Of a stretch of 64,000 nucleotides of DNA, positions 44,717-54,600 are shown one piece after another. The position numbers and the translations under genes are program-made. This DNA is from Hwanghaeella grinnelliae (lineage in GTDB: Bacteria; Pseudomonadota; Alphaproteobacteria; UBA8366; Aestuariispiraceae): assembly GCF_004005845.1 (NCBI RefSeq), contig NZ_SADE01000002.1:372421-436420 (forward strand), written 5' to 3'. The notes under the pieces are model-generated. The model worked only from the letters and a program-made list of their open reading frames with translations, ran no database searches and was not told the DNA's origin. Numbering within the stretch: the stretch's first letter is position 1; every line of letters begins with the position of its first letter.

Positions 44717-45447
44717 TGCTCCACCCAAATTCATCAGCATCTGAACCAACCGTCCGTCTCGATTGCCTCAACGCGAAATCAACACCCGACGACCGCTGCG
44801 GATGCTGCGGTCGACACTCATTCCTGACCAACCCGAAGCCGCCCGCTCAACCCGCCCCTCTATACCAAGGCCATCGGTCAAAGCTTTCCCATCGGTATCT
44901 GCCACAGCAAATTCCGTTTCGCGGCTTACGCGAAAATTAAAAAGTTCAATCTATGTAAAGAAGTAGCCGAGAGAGTTTATTTTAAGCTCTTGTTTTACCG
45001 CCACTCCTGCGAACCGATCCGGACAGTGCGGTGCTCCAACACCCTGCCCGGCAGCTCATCGGCATTCGGTCTGGGGACCTCCCTGCCGCCAGAACTGTAG
45101 CTAGACGGGTTTCCGGTGACAAGGAATCAAAAGACCGATTCGCGCAAATAAAACCGTTGACATTGCTCGTCTCGGGCTTCCCCGAAGGCGCGATCTTTCT
45201 AAGCTTTTGGAATCCGCATTCTTTCCTGGAATAGAAAAAATTTTACGCTTTTTGAATGGAAATCCGACCCAGTATTTCAACGCCTGGGCCGGACCGGCGC
45301 AATCAAGTGCGAGCGATGCGCGCTCCAGGCTCGAGGTCTTTTTTTGTCCGCAAACACCAAAAGCCGCCCGCAGATGCGGACGGCGTCTTGATAACCGTCA
45401 ATTCGGCAAAGCGGTAAAAAATTACCGCCCTACCAAAACCGGCGTCC
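44717..45447. other. Long gap between dnaA and rpsT
   Basis: About 730 bases holding the dnaA promoter(s), the rpsT terminator and an AT-rich stretch near 44935-45000. Searching by eye for TTATCCACA-type DnaA boxes in both strands found none, so an origin here is not supported. Short open frames match no known family. Confidence 0.5.
45355..45384 (-). terminator. Terminator of rpsT
   Basis: On the minus strand GCCGTCCGCA pairs with TGCGGGCGGC around a two-base loop, followed by a T-rich stretch (TTTTGGTGTTTG). It lies about 65 bases after the rpsT stop. Confidence 0.75.
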
Positions 45448-45708
45448 CTAGAGGGATTTGATCCGGGCCGACAGGCGGGACAGCTTGCGCGCAACCGTGT
45501 TGCGATGCAGGACGCCCTTGGTGATGCCACGGTGCATTTCCGGCATAGCAGCCTTGTATGCGGTTTCGGCAGCAGCCTTGTCGCCGGTTTCGATCGCCCG
45601 CTCGACACTGCGCACATAGGTGCGAATGCGGCTGACGCGGTCCTTGTTACGCACGGTCCGCTTTTCGATCTGCCGGATGCGCTTCTTGGCTTGCAGGTTA
45701 TTGGCCAT
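45448..45708 (-). CDS. rpsT: Small ribosomal subunit protein bS20
   Basis: An 86-residue basic helical protein with [22 protein letters not shown] and [37 protein letters not shown], the S20 family. It binds 16S rRNA in early assembly. It lies upstream of dnaA on the same strand, a layout often seen in Alphaproteobacteria, and has its own terminator. Confidence 0.97.
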   Translation of the reverse strand: MANNLQAKKRIRQIEKRTVRNKDRVSRIRTYVRSVERAIETGDKAAAETAYKAAMPEMHRGITKGVLHRNTVARKLSRLSARIKSL

Positions 45709-46022
45709 TGTCAGTTTCCGTATATTTCAAAACCAAATCGATCTCGCCGCGCCATACCACCCTTCGGGGCAACCCGGTCAAGGGTGCGGCAACCAGCGGA
45801 CCATGTCTTCTTTTCCGCCTCGGACTTTTATCGGGCGACACCACTTAAGTGCGTCCCGTCCCGGCGACCGCGCGCTTATAGGGGTCCGGCGTTGCAGCGT
45901 CAAGACCGCAAAGCCTGTTGCGGGGCAATGATCCGAAGGAGGGGTGGGCGAAAACGATCGAAGGGCAGGCGATGTGCCCACCCTTCGAAAGTTCCGTATC
46001 CCACGAAATCCGCGTCCCGCAA
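45709..46022. other. Gap between rpsT and the enoyl-CoA hydratase gene
   Basis: A 314-base gap with the rpsT promoter. An imperfect hairpin pairing CGAAGGG with CCCTTCG (about 45960-45990) lies just after the enoyl-CoA hydratase stop and may end that transcript. No gene was recognised. Confidence 0.5.
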
Positions 46023-46799
46023 TCAGCGGTTCTTGAAGTTCGGCGTCCGCTTTTCGACGAAAGCGGCCATGCCTTCCTTCTGGTCCTCGGTCGCGAAGGT
46101 CGAATGGAAGACCCGGCGTTCGAATTTCACGCCTTCCGACAAGGTCGTTTCATAGGCCTTGTTCACGCATTCCTTCGCCATCATGACGACCGGCCGGGAG
46201 AGCCCTGCGATCTTTTCCGCGGTGGCGACCGCTTCGCTGATCAGCTCTGTCGCGGGGATGATGCGGCTGACCAAGCCGGCGCGCTCGGCTTCTTCCGCAT
46301 CCATGATGCGGCCCGTCAGGTTCATTTCCATCGCCTTCGACTTGCCGACGAAACGGGTCAGACGCTGGGTGCCGCCGGCGCCCGGGATGGTGCCGATGGT
46401 GATTTCAGGCTGGCCGAACTTGGCGGTTTCGGCGGCCAGGATGAAATCGCACATCATCGCCATTTCACAACCGCCGCCCAGCGCATAGCCGGACACGGCC
46501 GCGATCACCGGCTTGCGGCAGGTCGTCACCCGCTCCCACCCCTTGGTGATGAAGTCCTGCAGGTAGACGTCCATATAGGACTTGCCGGACATTTCCTTGA
46601 TATCCGCGCCGGCGGCGAAAGCCTTTTCCGACCCGGTGAGGACGATCGCGCCGATATTGTCGTCCGCTTCCATGTCGTCCAATGCCTTGCCGAGATCCGC
46701 GATCAGACCCGCGCAAAGCGCGTTCAACGCCTTCGGACGGTTCAAGGTGATCAGACCGACCGGCCCGCGCGTTTCGACTAAGATGAATTCGTATGCCAT
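46023..46799 (-). CDS. Enoyl-CoA hydratase
   Basis: A 258-residue crotonase-fold enzyme that hydrates 2-enoyl-CoA in fatty-acid breakdown. Visible blocks are [40 protein letters not shown] (oxyanion-hole region), [49 protein letters not shown], which carries both catalytic glutamates, and [20 protein letters not shown] near the C-terminus. The ATG is preceded by GGCGAGGGTTAGA. A gene of this type near dnaA/rpsT is common in Rhodospirillales. Confidence 0.93.
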   Translation of the reverse strand: MAYEFILVETRGPVGLITLNRPKALNALCAGLIADLGKALDDMEADDNIGAIVLTGSEKAFAAGADIKEMSGKSYMDVYLQDFITKGWERVTTCRKPVIAAVSGYALGGGCEMAMMCDFILAAETAKFGQPEITIGTIPGAGGTQRLTRFVGKSKAMEMNLTGRIMDAEEAERAGLVSRIIPATELISEAVATAEKIAGLSRPVVMMAKECVNKAYETTLSEGVKFERRVFHSTFATEDQKEGMAAFVEKRTPNFKNR

Positions 46800-46913
46800 T
46801 CTAACCCTCGCCTAATCCCCGGCACAGCCGGGTCCTTATTTGGTTTCGGTATTTCCAGTGTATTCGGTCGCCGTTTCGTTACCCGTATCCTTCATCGGGA
46901 TCCCGATGGGCAC

Positions 46914-47339
46914 TCAATTGGGCGCCAAGGTGAACCGGACGGTTAAATCACCGTCTCGTCCGAAACGGTCGATATGAAGCTCTTCCCCCTCCCGGGCGAA
47001 ACGCCCCTGTCCCAGGGTGCGCCAGCCGAGCGATTGCAAAGTCGCCGTATAAAAGGTGATCACGTCCGGCCACGCAACCTCTCCGACGGCATAGGCTTCG
47101 ACAATCCGACCGGCCGGTGAATCGAATACCAACCCGGCATCCTCGTCCGCGGTAAGCCCGTCCATCAGGGGGACGTCCTCGAACCCGGCCAGAAAAGTCT
47201 GGGCGGAAGCCGGCTGCACGGAGGCCGCCACGAAAACCAAGGCAATTGCCATGGTGATCGCCGGAAGTAGCGCGGCCATGCGCGCCGTCAATAGTGTCAG
47301 GCGAAACGGTGTTCGTGTCGGACCTTTACGGTCGGTCAT
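46914..47339 (-). CDS. Small exported protein of unknown function
   Basis: A 141-residue protein with an N-terminal signal region (ARMAALLPAITMAIALVFVAASVQPASAQ) and a mature part of about 95 residues with DVPLMDGLTADEDAGLVFDSPAGRIVEAYAVG, FYTATLQSLGWRTL and FAREGEELHIDRFGRDGDLTVRFTLAP. The pattern suggests a small alpha/beta periplasmic protein. No family name could be attached. It lies beside mutM on the same strand, possibly co-transcribed. Confidence 0.7.
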   Translation of the reverse strand: MTDRKGPTRTPFRLTLLTARMAALLPAITMAIALVFVAASVQPASAQTFLAGFEDVPLMDGLTADEDAGLVFDSPAGRIVEAYAVGEVAWPDVITFYTATLQSLGWRTLGQGRFAREGEELHIDRFGRDGDLTVRFTLAPN

Positions 47340-47412
47340 GTGCCCCCCTGTCAGGCGTTATTCTCTGTGGTTGTACAAGTGATGCGCAAAAGGCGCCCTC
47401 CATCCGGCGATT

Positions 47413-48288
47413 TTAGCGCTGATGACCGGGACAGAAAAAGGTCGACCTGCCCGATTGCACGATCCGGCGCAGAATGCCCCCGCAATCCGGTTTCCGGCAA
47501 GGCTCGCCTTCCCGCCCATAGGCATCCCAGGAATGCTGAAAGTAACCGAGCTCTCCATCCGCCTGCACATAGTCGCGCAGGGACGAACCGCCCGCCTCGA
47601 TTGCCGCGGCGATCACGTCCTTCACCGCGGGCACCAGCCGTTCGGCCCGCCGCCCCGGAATGGTCCGCGCCAGCCGCTTGGGGCTGATGGCCGCTCGCCA
47701 AAGCGCTTCACAGACATAGATATTGCCCAGCCCCGCGACCACCGACTGATCCAGCAGCGCCGCCTTGATCGGGGTTTTCTTGTCCGCGATCGCGGCGGAG
47801 AACCCCGCCACGCTGAACGCGTCGTCCAGCGGTTCCGGGCCAAGTCCGGCCAGATGCGGATTGGTTTCCAAGCCGCCGGGCGGGATCAGATCCATGAAAC
47901 CGAAACGGCGTGCATCGTTGAAGACGAGGCGCGCGCCGCCTTCCATCTCTACCCGCACATGGTCGTGTTTCTCGGCCAAGGCCCAACCGGAGTTATGGCC
48001 GACCTGACCGGAGGTCGCGACGATCGTTTCGGTGCCGGGATTGATCGTGAACCGGCCGGACATGCCCAGATGCACCATCCAGGTCCACCCATCCGCCAGT
48101 TCGATCAACAGGTATTTCGCGCGCCGGCCAACGCTGACCACCCGGTTGCCGTCCAGGCGCGAAACGAAACCCGGCGGAAAGGGGAAGCGCAGGTTCGGGC
48201 GGTTCTGTTCGGCATAGACGATACGGCGCCCTTCCATATGCGGCGCCAGACCCCGTCGGACAGTCTCTACTTCAGGCAATTCAGGCAT
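47413..48288 (-). CDS. mutM: Formamidopyrimidine-DNA glycosylase
   Basis: About 291 residues from the ATG at 48288, giving the required N-terminal PELPEVETVRRGL with the catalytic Pro and Glu. It removes oxidised purines such as 8-oxoguanine. The helix-two-turn-helix part has QSVVAGLGNIYVCEALWRA. The C-terminal zinc finger reads EPCRKPDCGGILRRIVQSGRSTFFCPGHQ, where the usual last Cys is replaced by His (CPGH). It is divergent from ubiE by about 125 bases. Confidence 0.95.
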   Translation of the reverse strand: MPELPEVETVRRGLAPHMEGRRIVYAEQNRPNLRFPFPPGFVSRLDGNRVVSVGRRAKYLLIELADGWTWMVHLGMSGRFTINPGTETIVATSGQVGHNSGWALAEKHDHVRVEMEGGARLVFNDARRFGFMDLIPPGGLETNPHLAGLGPEPLDDAFSVAGFSAAIADKKTPIKAALLDQSVVAGLGNIYVCEALWRAAISPKRLARTIPGRRAERLVPAVKDVIAAAIEAGGSSLRDYVQADGELGYFQHSWDAYGREGEPCRKPDCGGILRRIVQSGRSTFFCPGHQR

Positions 48289-48414
48289 TCGGCCCCTCTT
48301 CAAACCGGGCGGTAAAGCCCTTCATATGGGGTGTCTTGAACAAATCGCCGCATCGCCGTTCCAAAGCCTTTCCCGATATGGCTTTCGGGATCGGCCTCGG
48401 CTATCGTGCGCCAC

Positions 48415-49179
48415 ATGGCGACAGACAGCATTGAAAGCAACGGCGGCAAAACCGCAAGCTTCGGGTTCCAGGATGTGGCGCCCGAGGAAAAACCGTCCCT
48501 GGTTCAGGGCGTGTTCGAATCCGTGGCCGGCCGCTACGATTTGATGAACGATCTGATGTCGGGCGGCGTGCATCGGCTTTGGAAATCCGCCCTGATCGAC
48601 CGGCTTAAGCCGCGCCCATCCATGCATTTGCTGGATGTGGCAGGCGGCACGGGCGACATCGCCTTTCGCTTCATGGAAGCCGGCGGCGGCAAGGTTTCGG
48701 TCTGCGACCTGACCGAAGGGATGGTCCGCGTCGGCCGCGACCGCGCCATCGATCACGGCATTCTGAGCAAGGTGGACTGGTTGGTCGGCGACGCGCAGGG
48801 CCTGCCCTTGGCGGATCGCTCGGTCGATGCCTATACGATCGCCTTCGGCCTGCGCAACGTGACCGATATCGACGCCGCCCTTGCCGAGGCACGGCGCGTC
48901 CTGAAACCGGGCGGGCATTTCCTGTGCCTGGAATTCAGCCATGTGGTGCTGCCCGTGCTGGACGATATCTACGATACCTATTCCTTCCGCGTTCTGCCGG
49001 CCCTGGGCCAGGCGGTGGCGAACGATCGGGAGTCATATCAATATCTGGTGGAAAGCATCCGCATGTTTCCGGACCAGAAGACCCTGGCCGCCAAGATGGC
49101 GGATGCCGGCCTTGCCCGCGCCGATTGGCAGAACCTGTCCGGCGGCATCGCGGCGATCCATTCCGGCTGGCGGGTTTAA
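48415..49179 (+). CDS. ubiE: Demethylmenaquinone/ubiquinone C-methyltransferase
   Basis: 254 residues from the ATG at 48415 (a GTG at 48406 is in frame). It does the C-methylation of the ubiquinone ring. Family blocks are [40 protein letters not shown] (SAM motif I), [41 protein letters not shown] and [16 protein letters not shown]. It is first in a forward run with phyH and ubiB; the next start follows its stop by 23 bases. Confidence 0.95.
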   Translation: MATDSIESNGGKTASFGFQDVAPEEKPSLVQGVFESVAGRYDLMNDLMSGGVHRLWKSALIDRLKPRPSMHLLDVAGGTGDIAFRFMEAGGGKVSVCDLTEGMVRVGRDRAIDHGILSKVDWLVGDAQGLPLADRSVDAYTIAFGLRNVTDIDAALAEARRVLKPGGHFLCLEFSHVVLPVLDDIYDTYSFRVLPALGQAVANDRESYQYLVESIRMFPDQKTLAAKMADAGLARADWQNLSGGIAAIHSGWRV

Positions 49180-49202
49180 ACCTTGAAGAGGGGACGGCAA
49201 CC

Positions 49203-50066
49203 ATGCCTTTGACCTTGACCCAGGATGAGATCGAGGCCTTCGAGCGGGATGGCTTTCTGCTGCTGAAGAATGCGGTCGACACCGACCAACTTGCGGCCAT
49301 GCGGGCCCAGTTCGCCGATTGGGTCGAGGAAAGCCGCACCCATAGCAATAACTTCGGCGAGACGATCAACGGCAAGCCGCGCTTCGACCTGGAACCCGGC
49401 CATACCGCGGACCATCCGCGCCTGCGCCGGGTGAACGCGCCGGTGGAGGCAGGAAGCGCCTATCGATCCGCCATGGAAGACAGCCGGATGACGGACGCGG
49501 TCGCGGACCTGATCGGCCCGAACGTCAAATTCCATCACAGCAAGATCAATTCAAAACTGCCGCGCACGAATACCGAGGTGAAGTACCACCAGGACTTCAC
49601 TTACACGCCACACAGCAATGCGGATGTGGTGACGGCCCTAGTCATGCTGGACGACACGGACGCGGAAAACGGCTGCCTGATGGTGGTTCCCGGCAGCCAT
49701 AAGGGGCCGTTGCTGAGCCTATGGCACGGGGGCAAGTTCACCGGCGCCGTCGACCCGGACATCGAAGCGGAACTGGCGAAGGACGCCGTGCCCGTGATGG
49801 GCAAGGCCGGCGATGCCTGTCTGATGCATACACGGGTGGTCCATGGGTCGGCCCCGAACAATTCGGAAAAGCGCCGGGTGTTGTCGATCTTCGTCTTCAC
49901 CGCCGAAGACGCCATTCCCCTGTCGCCCAATCCGATGCCGAATGTGGATGAGGGCCGCGTGGTCCGCGGCCGACCGACCGGGCGGATCCGGTCCGTCGCC
50001 TTCGACCTGCAGGCGCCCGAATTGCCGCAGGGAACGTCCTTCTTCGAACAGCAGGAAGACGCGTGA
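49203..50066 (+). CDS. Phytanoyl-CoA dioxygenase family protein
   Basis: 287 residues from the ATG at 49203, with GAAGAGGGGAC upstream. It is a 2-oxoglutarate/Fe(II)-dependent dioxygenase of the PhyH family, with the metal motif H-x-D in VKYHQDFTY, the distal His in RVVHGSAPNNS and Arg in SEKRRVLSIFVF for 2-oxoglutarate. The N-terminal FERDGFLLLKNAV is typical. The reaction cannot be named. It sits between ubiE and ubiB, where a ubiquinone-pathway hydroxylase would fit, but no evidence beyond position supports this. Confidence 0.85.
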   Translation: MPLTLTQDEIEAFERDGFLLLKNAVDTDQLAAMRAQFADWVEESRTHSNNFGETINGKPRFDLEPGHTADHPRLRRVNAPVEAGSAYRSAMEDSRMTDAVADLIGPNVKFHHSKINSKLPRTNTEVKYHQDFTYTPHSNADVVTALVMLDDTDAENGCLMVVPGSHKGPLLSLWHGGKFTGAVDPDIEAELAKDAVPVMGKAGDACLMHTRVVHGSAPNNSEKRRVLSIFVFTAEDAIPLSPNPMPNVDEGRVVRGRPTGRIRSVAFDLQAPELPQGTSFFEQQEDA

Positions 50067-50142
50067 CACGCGCGGCGCTTGTGAGCCGTCGGGACAAATC
50101 CGTGATTTCCCAAGCGGACATATTGCTCTAAACCCGCACCTG

Positions 50143-51705
50143 ATGATTACAGGCATCCACAACTGTTTCCGACTGATCGGTATTGCCCGGACACTGGCGC
50201 GCCACGACGCCTTGTGGCCAGCCCGCCGAATCAAGGCCCTGCGGTTTCCCGTTGGCGTGATCCGGCTGCTCTGGGGCCGCCGCCGGCCGGGCCGGGAAGG
50301 TGAACGGCTGGCCTCGGCCCTGACCGCTTTGGGGCCGAGCTTTATCAAACTGGGACAGGCCCTATCGGTCCGTGCCGATCTTGTCGGCGACCAGGTCGCC
50401 CAGGACTTGAGCCAATTGCAGGACAGCCTGCCGCCCTTCCCGACCGAAAAGGCCCGCGCGTCGATCGAAGCGGAATTGGAAGCGCCGATCTCTGAACTTT
50501 TCGCCTCCTTCGAGGAAAAACCCGTCGCGGCGGCCTCCATCGCCCAGGTCCATTTCGCGGTGACGCCCGATGGGCACGACGTCGCGGTGAAGGTGCTGCG
50601 GCCCAATGTCGAAGACCGGTTCGAGCATGATATCGCCTTGTTCCGCTGGCTGGCGGAGCAGGGGGAACGCTTCGTCCCGGGCCTGCGCCGCCTGCGTCCG
50701 GTCGCGGTCGTCGAGACCTTCAAGGAATGGGTCGAGACGGAAATGGATCTGCGCCTGGAAGGGGCGGCGGCATCCGAATTGGCCGGGTTGAGTCGTGACG
50801 ACGAAGGGTTCCGTGTCGTCGCCGTGGATTGGCAGAGGACCGCGCAGCGGGTTCTGACGACCGAACGGGTTCGGGGTTTGCGGATCGACGATATCACGGG
50901 CCTGACCGCGGCGGGTTTCGACGTGAACGACCTGCTGGAACGCTCGGCCCGCATTTTCTTCCTGCAAGTCTTCCGCGACGGTTTCTTTCATGCGGATATG
51001 CATCCCGGCAACATGTTCGTCGATGGGGAAGGAAACCTATGCCCCGTCGATTTCGGCATCATGGGCCGGGTCGACAAACGGACGCGGATTTTCCTGGCCG
51101 ATCTTCTGGTCGGCTTCCTGCAGCGCGACTACAAGACCGTCGCCCAGGTGCATTTCGATTTCGGCATCGTGCCGCCGCATAAATCCAAGGAGGCCTTCAC
51201 CCAGGCGATCCGCGCGGTTGGGGAACCGGTGCTGGACAAGCCCTTGAACGAAATTTCCGTCGGCCGCCTGCTGGCGCAGCTGTTCAAGGTGACCGAAGAT
51301 TTCGACATGGAAACCCAGCCGGACCTTCTGCTGTTGCAGAAAACCATGCTGGTCGCCGAGGGCGTCGGCCGGAAACTGAACCCGTCGGTGAATATGTGGA
51401 CCATGGCCCAACCGTTGATCGAGGATTGGATGCTCGCTAACCGCGGCCCGGAAGCGCGTATTCGCGATGCGGTCGGCGAGACCATCGACGCCCTGCAGCG
51501 CCTGCCCGGCACCCTGCGGCGGGCGGAAGATGTGCTGGCGATGCTGTCGGATATCGACCCGGCGGTCGTCGCCCGGTTTTCCGAACAGGCCCGAAAAGGC
51601 GGGTCCGGGCCGAACCGGGTCTGGCAATCCGGTGTCCGGAACGGTTGGGGGCCGGCCATGATCGCCGTCCTGGCCGTCTTGTTCCTTCTCGCCTTCGCAT
51701 CCTGA
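50143..51705 (+). CDS. ubiB: UbiB-family atypical kinase (ubiquinone biosynthesis)
   Basis: 520 residues from the ATG at 50143; the frame opens further upstream inside the dioxygenase gene. It is an ABC1/UbiB kinase-like ATPase needed for ubiquinone synthesis. The N-terminal LGPSFIKLGQALSVRADLVG holds the KxGQ motif, the Ala-rich loop is PVAAASIAQVHFA, the Lys is in VAVKVLRP and the catalytic loop reads FFHADMHPGNMFV with PVDFGIMG. One or two C-terminal membrane helices (GPAMIAVLAVLFLLAFA) anchor it. The ribosome-binding site is weak. Confidence 0.95.
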   Translation: MITGIHNCFRLIGIARTLARHDALWPARRIKALRFPVGVIRLLWGRRRPGREGERLASALTALGPSFIKLGQALSVRADLVGDQVAQDLSQLQDSLPPFPTEKARASIEAELEAPISELFASFEEKPVAAASIAQVHFAVTPDGHDVAVKVLRPNVEDRFEHDIALFRWLAEQGERFVPGLRRLRPVAVVETFKEWVETEMDLRLEGAAASELAGLSRDDEGFRVVAVDWQRTAQRVLTTERVRGLRIDDITGLTAAGFDVNDLLERSARIFFLQVFRDGFFHADMHPGNMFVDGEGNLCPVDFGIMGRVDKRTRIFLADLLVGFLQRDYKTVAQVHFDFGIVPPHKSKEAFTQAIRAVGEPVLDKPLNEISVGRLLAQLFKVTEDFDMETQPDLLLLQKTMLVAEGVGRKLNPSVNMWTMAQPLIEDWMLANRGPEARIRDAVGETIDALQRLPGTLRRAEDVLAMLSDIDPAVVARFSEQARKGGSGPNRVWQSGVRNGWGPAMIAVLAVLFLLAFAS

Positions 51706-51905
51706 CAGACCCTAACCCTCTTTAAGTAAACCGTTTTTCCGTTTCCCGGCTTCACGCCGGCGATCCGCGCCCGCCGTTAACTACAATTTTAGTCAAATCG
51801 TCGAAAACCGTTCCGATTCCGGTTCCGTTGTTGGATGCTTGCCGTAGTTGATCGCCGTCAGTACGGTCCTGTCGACCGAGAGATTGAGCCTGAGAGGCCG
51901 AGTCC

Positions 51906-53141
51906 ATGTCCGAGACGCTATCGGAACCGAAGCGCGTCCTGCTGATCATCAGCGGGGGCATCGCCGCCTATAAATCCCTGGAGCTCATCCGCACCTTGCG
52001 GCGGGAAGGTGTCGCCGTTCGGTGCGTCATGACAAAGGCCGCCGAGGAATTCGTTACGCCGCTCAGCGTCGCCGCCCTGTCGGAGGACAAGGTCTATACC
52101 GATCTGTTCTCCCTGACCGACGAGGCGGAGATGGGTCATATCCAATTGTCCCGCAGCGCCGACCTTCTGGCGGTCGCGCCGGCCACCGCCGACATCCTGG
52201 CGCGCATGGCGCATGGCAACGCGAACGACATCGCAACGACCGTTCTGCTGGCCACCGACAAGCCCGTCATGGCCGCGCCGGCGATGAATGTAAGGATGTG
52301 GGACCACCCCGCGACCCAAGCCAATATCGCGACCCTGAAACAGCGCGGGGTAGAGATGATCGGCCCGGTGGAAGGGGACATGGCCTGCGGCGAATTCGGC
52401 TATGGGCGGATGTCGGAACCGGCCGAGATTGCATCCGCCATCCTGTCCCGTCTGCACGCCGCAACAGGTGCGCAGGCCAAGCCCCTGGCGGGCCGTTCGG
52501 CAATCGTTACATCCGGCCCGACCCATGAACCCATCGACCCGGTCCGTTATATCGCAAACCGGTCGTCCGGCCGGCAGGGCCATGCCATCGCCGAGGCGCT
52601 GGCACAGGCCGGCGCGGCGGTCACGCTCGTCTCCGGCCCGACCCGTCTGGCCGACCCCGCCGGGGTCGAAACGGTTCATGTGGAAACCGCGCAACAGATG
52701 CTGGACGCCTGCCTCACCGCCTTGCCCGCAGACATCGCCGTCTGTGCCGCGGCGGTCGCCGACTGGCGGGTCAGCGGCAAGGCCGATCAGAAGCTGAAAA
52801 AAGATTCGGGATCGTTACCGTCACTCGCCCTCACCGAGAACCCCGACATCCTGGCCACCCTGTCCAAGACCGGTTCCACCCGCCCCGCCCTGGTGGTTGG
52901 TTTTGCCGCCGAAACGGAAGCGGTACTGGAGCACGCCATGGCGAAACGGAAGCGGAAGGGTTGCGATTGGATTCTGGCCAATGATGTTTCCGAGGGGACC
53001 GGTACCTTCGGCGGCGACCGAAACCGCATCCATTTCATCGACGAGAACGGGCATCAGGATTGGCCCGACTCGACGAAGGTTGAGGTCGCGACGACCCTGA
53101 CCGAAAAAATCGCCGCGCATTTCGCCGGCACCACCACCTGA
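51906..53141 (+). CDS. coaBC: Bifunctional CoaBC (PPC decarboxylase / PPC synthetase)
   Basis: A 411-residue enzyme that makes 4'-phosphopantetheine, the coenzyme A precursor. The N-terminal flavoprotein (CoaC) has [15 protein letters not shown], the catalytic His in [34 protein letters not shown] and [12 protein letters not shown], and the substrate clamp is [11 protein letters not shown]. The C-terminal CoaB has [24 protein letters not shown] and the C-terminal Lys/Asn motif in WILANDVS. The ATG has GAGAGGCCGAGTCC upstream. It lies next to dut with a 35-base gap. Confidence 0.95.
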   Translation: MSETLSEPKRVLLIISGGIAAYKSLELIRTLRREGVAVRCVMTKAAEEFVTPLSVAALSEDKVYTDLFSLTDEAEMGHIQLSRSADLLAVAPATADILARMAHGNANDIATTVLLATDKPVMAAPAMNVRMWDHPATQANIATLKQRGVEMIGPVEGDMACGEFGYGRMSEPAEIASAILSRLHAATGAQAKPLAGRSAIVTSGPTHEPIDPVRYIANRSSGRQGHAIAEALAQAGAAVTLVSGPTRLADPAGVETVHVETAQQMLDACLTALPADIAVCAAAVADWRVSGKADQKLKKDSGSLPSLALTENPDILATLSKTGSTRPALVVGFAAETEAVLEHAMAKRKRKGCDWILANDVSEGTGTFGGDRNRIHFIDENGHQDWPDSTKVEVATTLTEKIAAHFAGTTT

Positions 53142-53176
53142 CCCTGAAATCGACCCGTTCCGAAGGAAGTTTTACC

Positions 53177-53662
53177 ATGTCTGCCCCCCTGTCCGACACT
53201 GCCGCGGCCCAACCAACTACGATTGAAGTCGCCGTCAAGGTTCTGCCCCATGGGGAGGGTCTGGCCCTGCCCGAATACAAGACCGCCTTGAGTGCAGGTG
53301 CCGACCTTTTGGCCGCGGTGACGGCGGATACGGTCATTCCAGCGGGTGGCCGCGCTTTGGTGCCGACAGGACTTTCCATCGCATTACCAATGGGTTACGA
53401 GGCCCAGGTCCGCCCACGTTCCGGCCTGGCCTTGAAAAACGGAATTACCTGCCTGAATACGCCGGGAACGATCGACGCGGACTATCGCGGCGAGGTCGGC
53501 GTCATCTTGGCGAACCTCGGCGCGGAGGATTTCACGGTCGAAAGGGGCATGCGGATCGCCCAAATCGTGATCGCGCCCGTGACGCAACTACAGTGGCAGA
53601 TCGTAGACGACCTGAACGAGACGGAACGCGGTTCCGGCGGCTTCGGTTCGACCGGCGTCTAG
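53177..53662 (+). CDS. dut: Deoxyuridine triphosphate nucleotidohydrolase
   Basis: A 161-residue trimeric dUTPase. All motifs are present: [23 protein letters not shown] (motif 2), [16 protein letters not shown] with the catalytic Asp, RIAQIVIAP and the C-terminal [11 protein letters not shown] phosphate clamp. It keeps uracil out of DNA and gives dUMP. The ATG follows a GAAGGAAG site. It is often next to coaBC, as here. Confidence 0.96.
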   Translation: MSAPLSDTAAAQPTTIEVAVKVLPHGEGLALPEYKTALSAGADLLAAVTADTVIPAGGRALVPTGLSIALPMGYEAQVRPRSGLALKNGITCLNTPGTIDADYRGEVGVILANLGAEDFTVERGMRIAQIVIAPVTQLQWQIVDDLNETERGSGGFGSTGV

Positions 53663-53973
53663 TTTTCAGACCCGAATTCAGACCGGATTTCGCCGCCACG
53701 CGCCGATTCCCAAGGCGGGCGTCGGCACCCCTTTCCTTAAGCGGAACGATTGTCGGACTTCGCTTCACCGGCATCAACCGGATCGTCGTGGTATCGGCAT
53801 TCTTGGGACAGGCGGACCGCGGTCGGCAAAGCCGTCGGGTCCAAAGCAGAGCGCCTATGCGCCTTGATGCTGCTGCAAGCGTCACCGGGTATCCGGCCGC
53901 CGTCGGTCGTTTTCGGCCGCATCCGGCAGCCTTTTCAGGATCGTTACGATAGGGGACCCGCTCGCGCGCGGGC
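53663..53973. other. Gap between dut and tag
   Basis: A 311-base gap between convergent genes. Several frames stay open on both strands, but none shows a known motif or a good ribosome-binding site. No clear terminator was found. Confidence 0.5.
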
Positions 53974-54582
53974 TTAGACCGGCTTCTTGAAAGCCTTCCG
54001 CGCTTTTTCGACTTCTGTGCGGATAATGCATCCCTCGACATGATCGTTGATCAAGCCCATGGCTTGAATAAAAGCGTAGACCGTGGTCGGCCCGACGAAT
54101 TTCCAGCCCCGCTTTTTCAGGTCTTTGGAAAGTTGCACGGATTCGGGCGAGGTGGACGCTGTCTGCGGTGCGCCAAGGGAAGCCGGGTCCGGTTCATAGC
54201 GCCAGAAGAAGGCGGCCAACGAGCCTTCCTTCTCCTCCATCTCGACCGCGCGTTTGGCATTGTTGATGGTCGCTTCGATCTTGCCCCGGTGGCGGATGAT
54301 TCCGGCATCCTGCACCAGGCGCTCCACATCTTTCTCCGTGAAGCGGGCGACCTTGTGATAGTCGAACCCCTTGAAGGCGGCGCGGAAGTTTTCCCGCTTG
54401 TCCAGAATGGTCCGCCAACTCAGCCCCGACTGAAACCCTTCAAGACAAATCTTCTCGAAAAGACGGATGTCGTCACCGACCGGGAAACCCCATTCCGTGT
54501 CGTGGTAACGGAAAAAGTCCGGCGCGGACCCGGCCCATTTGCATCGCGGCTTGCCGTCCGGGCCTTCAATCGTTTCGCTCAT
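53974..54582 (-). CDS. tag: DNA-3-methyladenine glycosylase I
   Basis: A 202-residue helix-hairpin-helix enzyme that removes 3-methyladenine from DNA. The conserved start RCKWAGSAPDFFRYHDTEWGFP contains the zinc-ligand region, EKICLEGFQSGLSWRTIL is the substrate helix and GWKFVGPTTVYAFIQAMGLINDHVEGC carries the C-terminal His/Cys ligands. The length fits Tag (about 190). Its ATG has GGAAGAAAAC upstream. YciI and a TetR regulator lie upstream on the same strand. Confidence 0.96.
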   Translation of the reverse strand: MSETIEGPDGKPRCKWAGSAPDFFRYHDTEWGFPVGDDIRLFEKICLEGFQSGLSWRTILDKRENFRAAFKGFDYHKVARFTEKDVERLVQDAGIIRHRGKIEATINNAKRAVEMEEKEGSLAAFFWRYEPDPASLGAPQTASTSPESVQLSKDLKKRGWKFVGPTTVYAFIQAMGLINDHVEGCIIRTEVEKARKAFKKPV

Positions 54583-54600
54583 GTTTTCTTCCTTCCTGCA

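Noticed and set aside
44717-45447. Replication origin
   Set aside because: No DnaA-box cluster was seen; AT-richness is limited to a short stretch.
48924-49202. Upstream extension of the dioxygenase frame
   Set aside because: It overlaps the end of ubiE and has no homologous content; the ATG at 49203 has a good ribosome-binding site.
49843-50142. Upstream extension of the ubiB frame
   Set aside because: It overlaps the dioxygenase gene in another frame; the UbiB family begins near the ATG at 50143.
53593-53952. Possible gene in the dut-tag gap
   Set aside because: No motif or ribosome-binding site, and it overlaps the end of dut; several competing frames are equally open.
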